Assembly (NCBI RefSeq): GCF_008107635.1
Contig: NZ_SDGZ01000023.1
Coordinates: 40,567-104,566, forward strand
Length of the DNA stretch: 64,000 bases
Direction: 5' to 3'
From: Weissella muntiaci
GTDB taxonomy: Bacteria; Bacillota; Bacilli; Lactobacillales; Lactobacillaceae
Shown: piece after piece, positions 56,301 to 64,000 of the stretch
Layout of the letters: each line of letters opens with the position of its first letter
Numbering within the stretch: position 1 is the stretch's first letter
Translations under genes and position numbers: made by a program
The notes under the pieces: generated by a model
The model's database searches: none
What the model saw: the letters and a program-made list of their open reading frames with translations, nothing else
Told to the model about the DNA's origin: nothing

Positions 56301-57874
56301 AAAAATTCATTCAAACCATGACCAGCAAGCCATGAACTGTCCAAGATTACTAAGACATATTGAACTGCAAATTGTGGCAAATCACGCCCGGCCTCGCGAA
56401 CCAACTGACGTCGTTTGTTCAGCAATTGATAAAACGACCCCAAAACCATATCGCGAGATTGTGCGTTGTGAATAATACCACGTAAGTTCAATTCTTGCAT
56501 TTGGAAATGTGGCAACCAACGCCATTCAGCCCAATCGTCATCATAGCTCTGTTCAGGCACTAAAGCGATGAACTGAACATCACGATAAGAATGGAAAGTT
56601 GCAATCTGCAATAACGTTGTTGTAACTGCATTTTTCAAAATTGGATAAACACCAACAAGCCCTAACGTCTGGTTCCGTAATGTCGTACTAATCGGCATAT
56701 CCGCTAATTGCCGGTAATGTACCGCCAAGTCTAATGCGCTTCGTTCTAAATCATCCTTTGGATCACCTTCCAACTTGAAATCAACTTTATACGATGCATC
56801 AACGGTTCCTTTTCCCAAAGAGAAATTTAGATAATCACTATTATCGGCTGTTTTCTCGTAAATTCGTGAATCATAGTGTTCAATCAACTGCGTCAGCTCA
56901 CCCATATCAGGATATTGATACGCCTCTGCGTGCCTTTGGGTCTCAGCGACATCTTTTAATTCAACTGATTTCTGTAAAAGATAGTGTTGGTAACGATCAA
57001 GTCGCTCTTCTTTCGCACCTTTATCAAGCTTCTTATTTTTAAAGTAGGATGAAGTTGTTAATCCTGCGGTAAAGATTCCCGCTCCGCCCATTCCTAGGGA
57101 TAGCAATGGATTGCGCCCAGACATCACTGCCATTAAACCACTCATCGCAAACATACCTAATGGTGGCAAAATCGTTCGCATTAATTCGCCCTTTTGCGCC
57201 GGTTGCTCAGCTTCTGGAAGTGCCAATGCAATTTCATTAGTAGGCTTTGTATATATAATTCGTGGTGACCTGCGATAATCCGGAAATTCGACTGGATAGG
57301 TTGGCTCAAATTTGGCTTTGCGTAACACAGTTTCATCCAAATCATATTCGTTCCAGATTCCAGTAATCTTCAACTGCTCTTCCGCACGTTCAATCAACAC
57401 ACCATTCAATAGCAATCGCGTTCCAACAGTAAATGCACCCGTTAGAACTGGAACTCGTTGATCATTTACGAACAAATCTCCCCCACGTCCATAGACACTA
57501 AACGTTAGTCCCTGCTCATCCATACTGATAACTGCCATACTGTTGCCACTTGCTGTTCTAACAGTTGCGCTTTCATCGCTACTGACAGTCATCGTTTGAC
57601 CCGGTAAGTTCGTCACAATTGTTTCAAGCTCACTGTGCGCTTTAATCAGGAGCGAATTATTCAAAGGGGCTTCACTAGCTAAGATCTGTCCATCTATATC
57701 AATCACGTTGTTATTGCGCAATTGATAAGTCGGCTTAGTTTGTGATATCTCACCATGTTCAAAACGATCCGAAAGATAAAATACGTCCAATTTAACATCA
57801 GTTTTACTAAGGATTTGATCATCAATGTTAGCTACATCAGGAAACGCATCTGATTCATTACTTTTCCACGCCAT
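53378..57874 (-). CDS. essC: Type VII secretion FtsK/SpoIIIE ATPase EssC
   Basis: 1498 residues, the motor and substrate-recognition subunit of Gram-positive T7SS. FHA-type N-terminal domains (1-170), two membrane segments (about 233-275), first ATPase domain with Walker A GTTGSGKS at 670-677 and Walker B HLFLISDEF near 787, second ATPase domain with GSAGYGKT at 1027-1034, and a third, degenerate domain without P-loop to the end. The length matches staphylococcal EssC (about 1480). The ATG lies within the end of essB (17-base overlap) with AGGGGG eight bases upstream. In this family the C-terminus decides which effectors are exported; none is encoded downstream, where ruvA begins. No cysteine. 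Confidence 0.95.
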   Translation of the reverse strand: MAWKSNESDAFPDVANIDDQILSKTDVKLDVFYLSDRFEHGEISQTKPTYQLRNNNVIDIDGQILASEAPLNNSLLIKAHSELETIVTNLPGQTMTVSSDESATVRTASGNSMAVISMDEQGLTFSVYGRGGDLFVNDQRVPVLTGAFTVGTRLLLNGVLIERAEEQLKITGIWNEYDLDETVLRKAKFEPTYPVEFPDYRRSPRIIYTKPTNEIALALPEAEQPAQKGELMRTILPPLGMFAMSGLMAVMSGRNPLLSLGMGGAGIFTAGLTTSSYFKNKKLDKGAKEERLDRYQHYLLQKSVELKDVAETQRHAEAYQYPDMGELTQLIEHYDSRIYEKTADNSDYLNFSLGKGTVDASYKVDFKLEGDPKDDLERSALDLAVHYRQLADMPISTTLRNQTLGLVGVYPILKNAVTTTLLQIATFHSYRDVQFIALVPEQSYDDDWAEWRWLPHFQMQELNLRGIIHNAQSRDMVLGSFYQLLNKRRQLVREAGRDLPQFAVQYVLVILDSSWLAGHGLNEFLAEDMNQYGVSVIWGKEDRAMLPETVTTMIEYTSNASAELVTEDQKLREINFKPLQLPKDVTISDLTTRLANLKHVEVEKNAIPTAVTFLDMYNVKRIEELNIVNRWHKADTSKSLAVPLGLRGKDDVVDLNLHERAHGPHGLVAGTTGSGKSETLQSYILSLAVNFAPEDVGFLPIDFKGGGMVNLFQNLPHLMGAITNLDGAASARALASIRAESQKRQAMFNQYGVNNITKYAKLYKKGKGISNDDPDKAKYPTEPIPHLFLISDEFAELKANEPDFMAELVSVARIGRSLGIHLILATQKPSGVVDDQIWSNSRFKLALKVQDVQDSQEILKTPDAASIVEPGRAYLQVGNNEIYELFQSAWSGATYDPEAVVEEKVDERIWLVNDLGQRQLVATDMDEDDAQADAVALNKAEQVSQLEAVVDYIAELAKENAAVIPEKPWLPPLGEHIVTPVADFESNWADGERRLAVPFGVMDLPAKQAQEVLNFDLEEMGHTAIFGSAGYGKTIALQTIIMNLARVNTPEQVQFNLLDFGTNGLFPVKNLPHVADLARLDEEEKVVKFAKRIRETLDERKAAFAQAGVASLSQYESKTGQQMPVIVTVVDAYDALRESDLEDGLEPIFNQLLREGANVGMYFITAALRENTFKISMMSNMPNLLVYYLVDDTSARSLIGNDAILQQEIIGRAQIKLDEPVGYQTYLSAEGEADLDRMHAMETEIKAMEAMWSGDRPMAVPMLPAELSIADFYALPAVEKQLELGNLPMGMDVETTEIVGYQPEKDDFFLIVNETPTQAELLTPVIVEDLARLQNQKNTEVYIFDAADQFAEDDARFTQVLKEDKFAEVLPNLAMTVDNRIMQAEGNTPAIWYFPSWKEFTMKTMPSEAFFSKIIKHVRESNIHLIIQAEKSALDFDMNEASNYLKQIVRSGLVGSKLNDQKYVKVKTSFNEPEVPEDQTNYFDGRHASRIKIPGGEL

Positions 57875-59021
57875 CAGTGCTGCCCCCTAGCTTCTTAACA
57901 TATTTGTTAATCTGTTCCTTGTATGTTGCCAACAATTCTTGTTTCTTACTTCCAGACATCTTGGTGTTTGCTTGTGTACTATCATAGAGCTTTGCGTAAG
58001 CATGTAAAATTAGTTGATCATCGCCAACGTTTTTCGCCAAGCTCAAGCCTTTATCAAAGTCACCTCGACCCAAATAAATCCAGTACAACAAGATATTAGT
58101 TTCGGTATTTTGAGAGAGATTGTTCAAAACGGTCTTCTTCTGTGCTGAAGTTAAAGAATCCAAATTAACATAACTGGCCGCCAATACATACTGAGCTGAT
58201 TTTGGTAATGACTCCGGCTGATCATTTTCTAACGTTTTAGTAGTTTCATCATAGTCATTCGTCATAAAATCAGCTTGACTTGCAATCACACGCCCTTGCT
58301 TAGGTCCAACTTCAACACCTTGATAAATGGCATAGCCACCAATCGCCAAAACAGCAATAATTGCCAACATAAAGCCATATTTGTAAGTCTTGAAAGTTGT
58401 CTTCTTAACAACCTCCTTTGAGATTGCCTGCTCATTTAGCGCAATCTGCAATTGATTATCAATCAGTACTCTCAAATCATCGATTGAGTTTGCCGTCAAA
58501 ATATCGCGACTAAAGGCGTCTCGGACTACTTTCGCATCGCCCATTGCATCTTCAAAAGCTAATTTTGAATTGACAATTGATGCAACCAAAGCACGTAGAG
58601 CGGTCAAATCTGCAACATCATTATTTTGCATAGGTGCCCAAAGACCACGCCAACCACGATGAGCAATCTTGATATCACCTGCTACTACAAATAAATTCAT
58701 TGGATTCAACACTGGAATGATATCGCCATTAAACCAGTCGCCCAACTTAATTGCCTTCTGTGCCAATCGTAAACGTTCAATAGTACTTTGCTTTGTAAGT
58801 GCTTGATTCAATGTTAAGGCACCCTTTGGCAATTCATATTGGAAACGAATCTGGCTATCCTCAATTTGTCCCATTCCCGGAACAAAGGTTGAATTGGCAG
58901 TAACCAGCCTTGTTAACATTGACTCTGATACATCACGGTATTGACTTGCATTCAATACTACGGTTACTTCATTCTTAACCCGTGTAATGTCCAATAACTC
59001 TTTTCCCACTTGAATTTCCAT
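57858..59021 (-). CDS. essB: Type VII secretion protein EssB
   Basis: 387 residues. A cytoplasmic pseudokinase domain (1-205, with PKGALTLNQAL and HRGWRGLWAPM), one membrane segment (about 218-238), and an extracytoplasmic helical repeat domain, as in Staphylococcus EssB/Bacillus YukC. It connects EssC and EsaA in the membrane complex. GGGAAG precedes the ATG, three bases after esaB. Confidence 0.92.
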   Translation of the reverse strand: MEIQVGKELLDITRVKNEVTVVLNASQYRDVSESMLTRLVTANSTFVPGMGQIEDSQIRFQYELPKGALTLNQALTKQSTIERLRLAQKAIKLGDWFNGDIIPVLNPMNLFVVAGDIKIAHRGWRGLWAPMQNNDVADLTALRALVASIVNSKLAFEDAMGDAKVVRDAFSRDILTANSIDDLRVLIDNQLQIALNEQAISKEVVKKTTFKTYKYGFMLAIIAVLAIGGYAIYQGVEVGPKQGRVIASQADFMTNDYDETTKTLENDQPESLPKSAQYVLAASYVNLDSLTSAQKKTVLNNLSQNTETNILLYWIYLGRGDFDKGLSLAKNVGDDQLILHAYAKLYDSTQANTKMSGSKKQELLATYKEQINKYVKKLGGSTDGVEK

Positions 59022-59023
59022 TT

Positions 59024-59278
59024 TTACTTCCCAACCTCAATCTCGAACTGATCCCCATTACCAACCGGATACGCACTCAGTGGTACATCTTCTGATAAAT
59101 TTAGTCTCTTATTTTTTATACTTAATTGCCAATTCTCTGGCAGCCCAATTCCTAATTCTTTAAATACTGCAATCAATAATTGTTTCAATCGTGGTAAGGT
59201 CACAGCGACCGGTACCGCCAAATCAACAACCTGTCCCTGATACCAAACCCCAATATTTATTACTGTTCTCTCTGCCAT
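59024..59278 (-). CDS. esaB: Type VII secretion ubiquitin-like protein EsaB
   Basis: 84 residues with a ubiquitin-like fold as in Bacillus YukD: strands VINIGVWYQGQVVDLAVP and a C-terminal LSAYPVGNGDQFEIE. Cytoplasmic regulator of T7SS in staphylococci. The ATG at 59278 is five bases after GGGGA; a frame beginning four codons earlier starts inside the essA stop region and lacks a site. Confidence 0.85.
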   Translation of the reverse strand: MAERTVINIGVWYQGQVVDLAVPVAVTLPRLKQLLIAVFKELGIGLPENWQLSIKNKRLNLSEDVPLSAYPVGNGDQFEIEVGK

Positions 59279-59289
59279 TTTGTTCCCCA

Positions 59290-59808
59290 TTAATTTTTCT
59301 TACGTCCTAAGGTCCGGATACGCTCAGAATATTTCTGCCCAATGAAAATACCAGCAATCACTACCGCTAAAGCTAGTAAGCCAAGCACTATTCTGATTAA
59401 CCAAGTTGTAAATATTTGTTCACTATAGCTTGCGATTGAACTTTGACCACCAGTCCCCGTTTTATTCCAGTCAACACTTTTACTTGCAAACAAACCTTTT
59501 TCACTTTGATTACTATTAATTTGATCATCTTCCGCTTTCGATTTCGAAAAATTAACCGTATTTGCTACCGCAATCTTATCTTCATCCGCCTGTTGGGCTT
59601 TTTTTACAATCGTCGTTTTCGTCTTCATGAACAAGTCCGGCGCAACTTCGTATTCAATATTCTGATCACTAACTTTTGTTGACTCATCGGTTCCCGATAG
59701 CACCTGATCATTCAAATCCAAATTACCATTTTCCGCATGAACTGGACTGCCAGCTGTCAAAGTCATCAGTAGTATGACAACAAACCCTAATCCCACTATC
59801 TTTTTCAT
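59290..59808 (-). CDS. essA: Type VII secretion protein EssA
   Basis: 172 residues: signal-like N-terminus (4-24), a polar extracytoplasmic stretch rich in Asp, Lys and Ser, and one membrane segment near 134-158 followed by a short basic tail. This matches EssA, an essential membrane subunit of T7SSb. Its ATG overlaps the esaA stop (ATGA), so it is translationally coupled. Assignment rests on topology and position more than on sequence motifs. Confidence 0.82.
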   Translation of the reverse strand: MKKIVGLGFVVILLMTLTAGSPVHAENGNLDLNDQVLSGTDESTKVSDQNIEYEVAPDLFMKTKTTIVKKAQQADEDKIAVANTVNFSKSKAEDDQINSNQSEKGLFASKSVDWNKTGTGGQSSIASYSEQIFTTWLIRIVLGLLALAVVIAGIFIGQKYSERIRTLGRKKN

Positions 59809-62800
59809 TCCCCATCTAACTCCTCTAAGCTGTAGGTATTTTTTGGCTTTACAAAGAAGTTAGCAAATAGCGCAATCAGTGCAATTATCAAAAATATCAA
59901 CACTGCTTGCCAACCAACTGTGCCGCCACCATATATCACCGTGAATAAGTTCTCGATGTTTTGCAAAGGAGACAAGCGATACAGCCAGATGAACCATGTT
60001 CCAGACGAAACTGTCAGTCCCAAGACTGGCGTGAGCATCAAATAGAAGGCAATCACTGCAGCAACAATCATTGCACCAAATTTACCCATTAAGCGCCATA
60101 TGATCGTCGTTAATAGAATTCCCAGTACAATCACCATACCGAAGGTCACCATCAAAAGCGGCGATGCCATTCTGAAAGCAAGCTTTAATATCACTGCTAA
60201 AAGGATTCCCAAACCAAGTGCACCGCCAATGATCTTAATGGCAATTGGCGTGTTGTACCATCTACGAGTTAACACACGCATCCGATCAGCCTCTGTCAGT
60301 TTACGAAGTTTATCACCTTTCATAAGTAGGTACGCTGCAACAATCGCAACTACGCTGCTAATAATCGTTAGCAAATATGGTACAAGCGTTGTTTGTTGAT
60401 AGACACCCGTTCTTCCAACACTCGTCAAAGGATTCGCTAAGAAACCAAAGACATTCATGTTATTAGCACCACCATTATGAGTATTCGCTAGAACTTTACC
60501 AAAGTTATTCGAATAGGTCTGGTTATTAGTCACAGTCTTAGTCATCGTTGAGCTTAAGCCGTTCATATCATCCAAAACATTGGTTACCGAATTTTTTACA
60601 TCTTTAGTTGTACTAGTCAGGCTCTTGAATTCGTCAGTTAATGGCTTAATTTCAGCTGCCGATTCTTTAGTTGAGTCCGCTGAATCCTTCGATGATTTGG
60701 CCAATGACTGGAATTGCTCATTAAGTGACTTTCCTTGATCATCATCATAATAAATCGTATTCTCATCAGCCGTTCCCTCGTGATACTGCTCATATTTCAC
60801 AGTCTTACTTGGGTTTTTCTGCCATGTTTTATACTGCGCATCAATCTCGGTCATTGCTGTGCCGTACCAACTCCAGACATTGTTAGCTTGATTAGTCAAA
60901 GTCTGTGGATCGGTCATCAGGTTCAATGTTTTACTCAATGAGTTGTCAGCATCAGGGCCACCAATTACCGCACCGAGTGCGTTGTATTGATCTGTACTGG
61001 AGTTGAAAACTTCAAGCCCGTTTTCTTTAAAACTCTTGAGCATAGCGTCGGTGATCATGTCCGTTCGCTGCGTTGTTGTCAACTTATTATAAAGTTTATA
61101 AATTGAGCCTGACGCCGCAACAGAATTCAATGTTTTCCCATCAGTTAATAACTTCGCTAAAGCAGTTATGTTTACATTATCTGGTTCACTATAAATCAGT
61201 GCGATATTAGCTGCATTTGTATCTAGCACACTAAGTTGTCCCAGCAACTGAGGCAAATCTGTTTTAAGGGCACGTGCTGACTTTGTGATGTCAAAGAACT
61301 CCGAGAAGTCCTGTCCGTCGTCGTTATCACCAAGAAGATTGCCCAAATCCTTACCATCCGTATTTTTAACCAACTTGACGTTCATATCAAAATATCCACT
61401 CGGTGTATCATCCCCCAGTGTCCATTCAAAGTCCAAAGGTATCGCATCTAATGTCTTTGTCTCAGTAGAAGTTGGCTGATTATTCCTATCCGGCGTTGGG
61501 GTAATTGTAATTTTATTGCCATCAAAACTTACATCAACTGGTGTTACTAGTCCGCCCAAACTTCCAAGCTGGCTATTGATCGCACGCTTTAAGTCACTTG
61601 TATTTTTCAAATCAACAGTTCCACTACCAGTACCCGTTAGCGTCAGAGTAGTTGTCTTGCTCAAGTCAATTGATGTACCAAATGAACTCGTTTTCTCTTC
61701 CGTTTTCGTTACCGCTGCATCACTAGTGCCATCAGAAACATATTTAAATGCTGATGCATCACTTGTTGGAAATGTAACTCCATTGTCTGTTGCGTATTGC
61801 CGGATAACTTTAATATCAGCCATATACTGCGTCCACTGATCCGCGCTAATTAGGCCATTTGTTTTCAAAGCTTTAAGCATTTGCGTTAGATCATCAACAT
61901 TCAGAGTCTCTAAACTGGCATTGATATCCGTGAATGTTTTTTCTGGTAAGTTCGTTTGACCATCGTCATTGCTACCGGCAATCCATTTTTGCAAAGCTTC
62001 TTTAACTTTGTCATCAGAAAGATCGTTTGTTGATAATTTCTTCGTGCCGTCGGCCAATGAACTGTCCCCAAAGAAATTCGTCGCAATCTGCTTACGAAGG
62101 GTTTGAACATCACTCTGTTGATTAGTCAAGGACGCCAATTCATGTTTCAGCTCCTCAATTCGCGCCGATTGGTTATCAGAAAATGTTTTTCCTGTTGCAC
62201 TTAACTCCGGCAAAATTCCTGTTGCGCCATCTTCAGAGTTCAGCAATAAGAACTCTTGCAAAACTTTCGTATCCAAATTATCGTAATATTCTTTGTAAAT
62301 CTTTGTATCTTCATCAGATTGACTTGTAACCACATCTTGGCTAGTCTTCTGATTTAGCTTACTAATTATTTCTTGTAATTTAACATAGTCCTGCAGAGTT
62401 AATGCATTCTGCGAAATACTATCACTATTTTGTGTCAAAAGTTCTTGCGTACTCTTAGAGAATTGATTTTGTTGATCCTCCCAAGCATTGTTCTGCTGTT
62501 CAAGTCCATCTGCATCACTTGTAACCGCTGAAAACGTATCTGGTAAATCGTTCAATGGTTTTGCAACGCTATTCGTTAATGTCTGAGCTTGAGTTGACTG
62601 TCCGGTTACAATTCCTGAAACGTTTCGTTGCGCCTCTGACAAATTATCAACGATACTAGTCAGATACATCTCCACAATCTTTTTATCAAAAGTGTTCAAT
62701 ATTCCGCCAACTTGTTGCTTAATAGCCGAAGTTGCAAGCGCGTTTTTACCATCTCGAACTTGATAACTAATCTCCGCTTGCGTTGGATTGATACTTTTTA

Positions 62801-63143
62801 AATCTAATAAGTGAGCTGTAAAATCTTGTGGAATCACAATCTCAGCATCATAAGATCCATTCTTCAGTCCGGCATTCGCAACGTCTAACGTTGCATTCGC
62901 CCAAGTATTGTTTGTATCCTTACCAATCAAATTTAATAGTTCTTGTCCTAGATTATATTTTTTGTTATTGAAGCTACCACCAGTATCTTCGTTTACTAGA
63001 ACATAATTCATGCTACCTGTTTTTTGTGTATTCACACGATGAACAGCCTGATTACCAAAAGCAACCCAGCCTAGCCCACAGATCAGCACTAGTCCCGTAA
63101 TAATTATCGAAGCGGTCTTTAACTTCTTCCGCAACCCACTCAT
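59805..63143 (-). CDS. esaA: Type VII secretion protein EsaA
   Basis: 1112 residues. One N-terminal membrane segment (about 11-31), a long extracellular region (about 40-920, Asn/Thr/Asp-rich and helical), then several membrane segments at about 925-1100, the YhgE/Pip arrangement. EsaA projects through the wall and serves as a phage receptor in related systems. It is a little longer than S. aureus EsaA (about 1009). AGGAG precedes the ATG. The only cysteine is in the first membrane segment. A hairpin separates it from esxA. Confidence 0.9.
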   Translation of the reverse strand: MSGLRKKLKTASIIITGLVLICGLGWVAFGNQAVHRVNTQKTGSMNYVLVNEDTGGSFNNKKYNLGQELLNLIGKDTNNTWANATLDVANAGLKNGSYDAEIVIPQDFTAHLLDLKSINPTQAEISYQVRDGKNALATSAIKQQVGGILNTFDKKIVEMYLTSIVDNLSEAQRNVSGIVTGQSTQAQTLTNSVAKPLNDLPDTFSAVTSDADGLEQQNNAWEDQQNQFSKSTQELLTQNSDSISQNALTLQDYVKLQEIISKLNQKTSQDVVTSQSDEDTKIYKEYYDNLDTKVLQEFLLLNSEDGATGILPELSATGKTFSDNQSARIEELKHELASLTNQQSDVQTLRKQIATNFFGDSSLADGTKKLSTNDLSDDKVKEALQKWIAGSNDDGQTNLPEKTFTDINASLETLNVDDLTQMLKALKTNGLISADQWTQYMADIKVIRQYATDNGVTFPTSDASAFKYVSDGTSDAAVTKTEEKTSSFGTSIDLSKTTTLTLTGTGSGTVDLKNTSDLKRAINSQLGSLGGLVTPVDVSFDGNKITITPTPDRNNQPTSTETKTLDAIPLDFEWTLGDDTPSGYFDMNVKLVKNTDGKDLGNLLGDNDDGQDFSEFFDITKSARALKTDLPQLLGQLSVLDTNAANIALIYSEPDNVNITALAKLLTDGKTLNSVAASGSIYKLYNKLTTTQRTDMITDAMLKSFKENGLEVFNSSTDQYNALGAVIGGPDADNSLSKTLNLMTDPQTLTNQANNVWSWYGTAMTEIDAQYKTWQKNPSKTVKYEQYHEGTADENTIYYDDDQGKSLNEQFQSLAKSSKDSADSTKESAAEIKPLTDEFKSLTSTTKDVKNSVTNVLDDMNGLSSTMTKTVTNNQTYSNNFGKVLANTHNGGANNMNVFGFLANPLTSVGRTGVYQQTTLVPYLLTIISSVVAIVAAYLLMKGDKLRKLTEADRMRVLTRRWYNTPIAIKIIGGALGLGILLAVILKLAFRMASPLLMVTFGMVIVLGILLTTIIWRLMGKFGAMIVAAVIAFYLMLTPVLGLTVSSGTWFIWLYRLSPLQNIENLFTVIYGGGTVGWQAVLIFLIIALIALFANFFVKPKNTYSLEELDGE

Positions 63144-63167
63144 TCACTTGATCTCCTGTTAATCCCC

Positions 63168-63199
63168 AAAAAAAAGATGAGTTCAAACGAACTCATCAA
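63168..63199 (-). terminator. Hairpin with U-run between esxA and esaA
   Basis: GATGAGTTC-GTTT-GAACTCATC followed by a run of T on the minus strand, 22-50 bp after the esxA stop and upstream of the esaA ribosome binding site. Reads as an intrinsic terminator inside the operon. Confidence 0.85.
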
Positions 63200-63219
63200 A
63201 ATTTACTCACCAATTATTT

Positions 63220-63510
63220 TTAGAACCCAAAACTTTTAGCATCTTGTTGATCACGCTCTTGAACTGTTTGAGCATACTGATTTAATTGTTGATTGATGTT
63301 GGTCAAAAGTTCTTCGAATTGATTAACTTGCTTTTCCAATTGAGCATATTGTTGCAAATATGATTGGAAAGCTTGACCTTGCCATTCAGAAGCAATCTGA
63401 TCATTCATTGACTTAACTTGTTGCTTTGCTGCTTCAATTTGATCACGTGCTTGGGTATATACCTTAGCTTGTTGGATCAACGTCTCTGGCGTTACTGAAA
63501 TTTGTGACAT
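63220..63510 (-). CDS. esxA: WXG100 protein EsxA
   Basis: 96-residue helical hairpin secreted substrate and component of T7SS. The W-x-G turn is SEWQGQAF near residues 42-49; helix 1 and helix 2 flank it with heptad-like hydrophobics, and the C-terminal tail is polar. A clean Y-x-x-x-D/E export motif is not obvious: after the Tyr in NQYAQTVQERD the acidic residue is two positions late. GAGGGGGAA precedes the ATG. First gene of the operon, with its own promoter. Confidence 0.93.
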   Translation of the reverse strand: MSQISVTPETLIQQAKVYTQARDQIEAAKQQVKSMNDQIASEWQGQAFQSYLQQYAQLEKQVNQFEELLTNINQQLNQYAQTVQERDQQDAKSFGF

Positions 63511-63548
63511 TTCTAATTCCCCTCTTACTGTTCCTACAAAAATATCTT

Positions 63549-63567
63549 CGTTTGCAAATCACAAACG
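63549..63567 (-). promoter_or_regulatory. Inverted repeat in the esxA leader
   Basis: CGTTTG-CAAATCA-CAAACG lies between the predicted transcription start and the esxA ribosome binding site; it could be an operator or an mRNA hairpin. Confidence 0.45.
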
Positions 63568-63578
63568 AGCACCTGATA

Positions 63579-63607
63579 ATCTTATCACAAGTAAACAAAT
63601 GCAACAA
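63579..63607 (-). promoter_or_regulatory. esxA (T7SS operon) promoter
   Basis: TTGTTG (63602-63607), a 17-base spacer, then TAAGAT (63579-63584) on the minus strand, about 70 bp before the esxA start. Confidence 0.5.
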
Positions 63608-63735
63608 GGGAAGTTTGCAAATATCAATTCCCACCCTTTGATATCCAAATGGATGTCCTTTTGAATGATTTGTTTTTATCAAGTTATTAAGTTCACCTTA
63701 TTGAACAATCGGTCAAAAAATGTATATCTTTACAC

Positions 63736-63771
63736 AAAAAAAGTAGCTGCAACTTGTGCAACTACTTTTTT
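63736..63771 (-). terminator. Terminator of the LPXTG protein gene
   Basis: AAAAAAGTAG-CT-GCA / TGC-AA-CTACTTTTTT, 24 bp past the stop codon. Confidence 0.85.
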
Positions 63772-63794
63772 GCAAACTAATCTAATCATCTTGA

Positions 63795-64000
63795 TTATGA
63801 TTTCTTACGCTTAATACCAATAATGGCCAAGCTTAGTAATAAACCACCAAGGAGTTCAAAGTATTCTGAATCTGAATATCCTGTGATCGGCAAAGAATTA
63901 TTTAATTCTGAACCGCTCGTTGAATTATTCTCTGAAGTACTTGTAGATCCACTTTCTGAAGTAGATTCTGAGGTGCTTCCTGATACTGACTCGGAATCAC
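63795..64000 (-). CDS. LPXTG cell-wall-anchored protein, C-terminal 67 residues (partial)
   Basis: Only the C-terminus is in the window. It shows a Ser/Thr/Glu/Gly-rich stalk, the sorting signal LPITG, a hydrophobic segment (FELLGGLLLSLAIIGI) and the positively charged tail KRKKS before the stop. This is a complete class A sortase signal, so the srtA product encoded at 12606-13304 would attach it to peptidoglycan. The extracellular part lies beyond the right edge; its function cannot be inferred. Confidence 0.93.
   Translation of the reverse strand, partial: DSESVSGSTSESTSESGSTSTSENNSTSGSELNNSLPITGYSDSEYFELLGGLLLSLAIIGIKRKKS

Overview
The window is a chromosomal segment of a low-G+C Gram-positive bacterium, most likely a lactic acid bacterium (order Lactobacillales, family Lactobacillaceae in the broad sense; a Weissella/Leuconostoc-type relative is possible but not proven by the sequence alone). 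The grounds are strong AGGAGG-type ribosome binding sites, rpoY followed by rnjA, a yajC-tgt-queA-ruvB-ruvA block, an rbgA-rnhB-dprA-topA-xerC run, CcpA-type cre sites, sortase with LPXTG substrates, an OpuA/BusA-type glycine betaine importer, oleate hydratase and a Staphylococcus-type (T7SSb) type VII secretion locus. No rRNA, tRNA, CRISPR array, insertion sequence or prophage was recognised. Nearly all genes lie on the minus strand.

Layout. 1-3605: N-terminal part of a large surface adhesin with nine exactly spaced 270-bp Ig-like repeats. 4141-5846: ykkCD-type SMR efflux pair and a divergent TraX-family membrane protein. 5904-12393: fused glycine betaine ABC importer, oleate hydratase and an oxalate/formate-antiporter-family MFS carrier, with cre-like sites. 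12606-14651: class A sortase and an APC amino-acid permease. 14762-19584: typA, an inositol-monophosphatase-family gene, UPF0223, def and two uncharacterised genes, one looking like a catalytically dead RNase H fold. 19790-24486: rpoY-rnjA, a nucleoside deoxyribosyltransferase, a lipid kinase and ppaC. 24545-29865: parE-parC and plsY. 29922-39189: VanY peptidase, aldose epimerase, then xerC-topA-dprA-rnhB-rbgA-yozE-ypmS-SGNH hydrolase (all minus). 39347-48774: two DegV proteins, marR, cutC, rqcH, ribF, cshB, nrnA, dinB. 48896-53210: yajC, tgt, queA, ruvB, ruvA. 53378-63510: esxA-esaA-essA-esaB-essB-essC. 63795-64000: C-terminus of an LPXTG Ser-rich protein.

How it works together: most of the window is housekeeping (decoding and ribosome assembly, RNA decay, topology and recombination, tRNA queuosine modification) interleaved with envelope functions. 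The sortase could anchor the LPXTG protein seen at the right end and, if it ends in an LPXTG signal outside the window, the adhesin at the left end. The T7SS locus has the canonical membrane and ATPase components and one WXG100 protein, but no effector or immunity genes inside the window.

The most noteworthy observations are a tRNA-guanine transglycosylase with no cysteine at all, hence without the three-Cys part of the zinc site, within a window whose proteins are strikingly cysteine-poor; the complete T7SSb locus with an intrinsic-terminator-like hairpin between esxA and esaA; and an unexplained G+C-rich leader ahead of the TraX-family gene.
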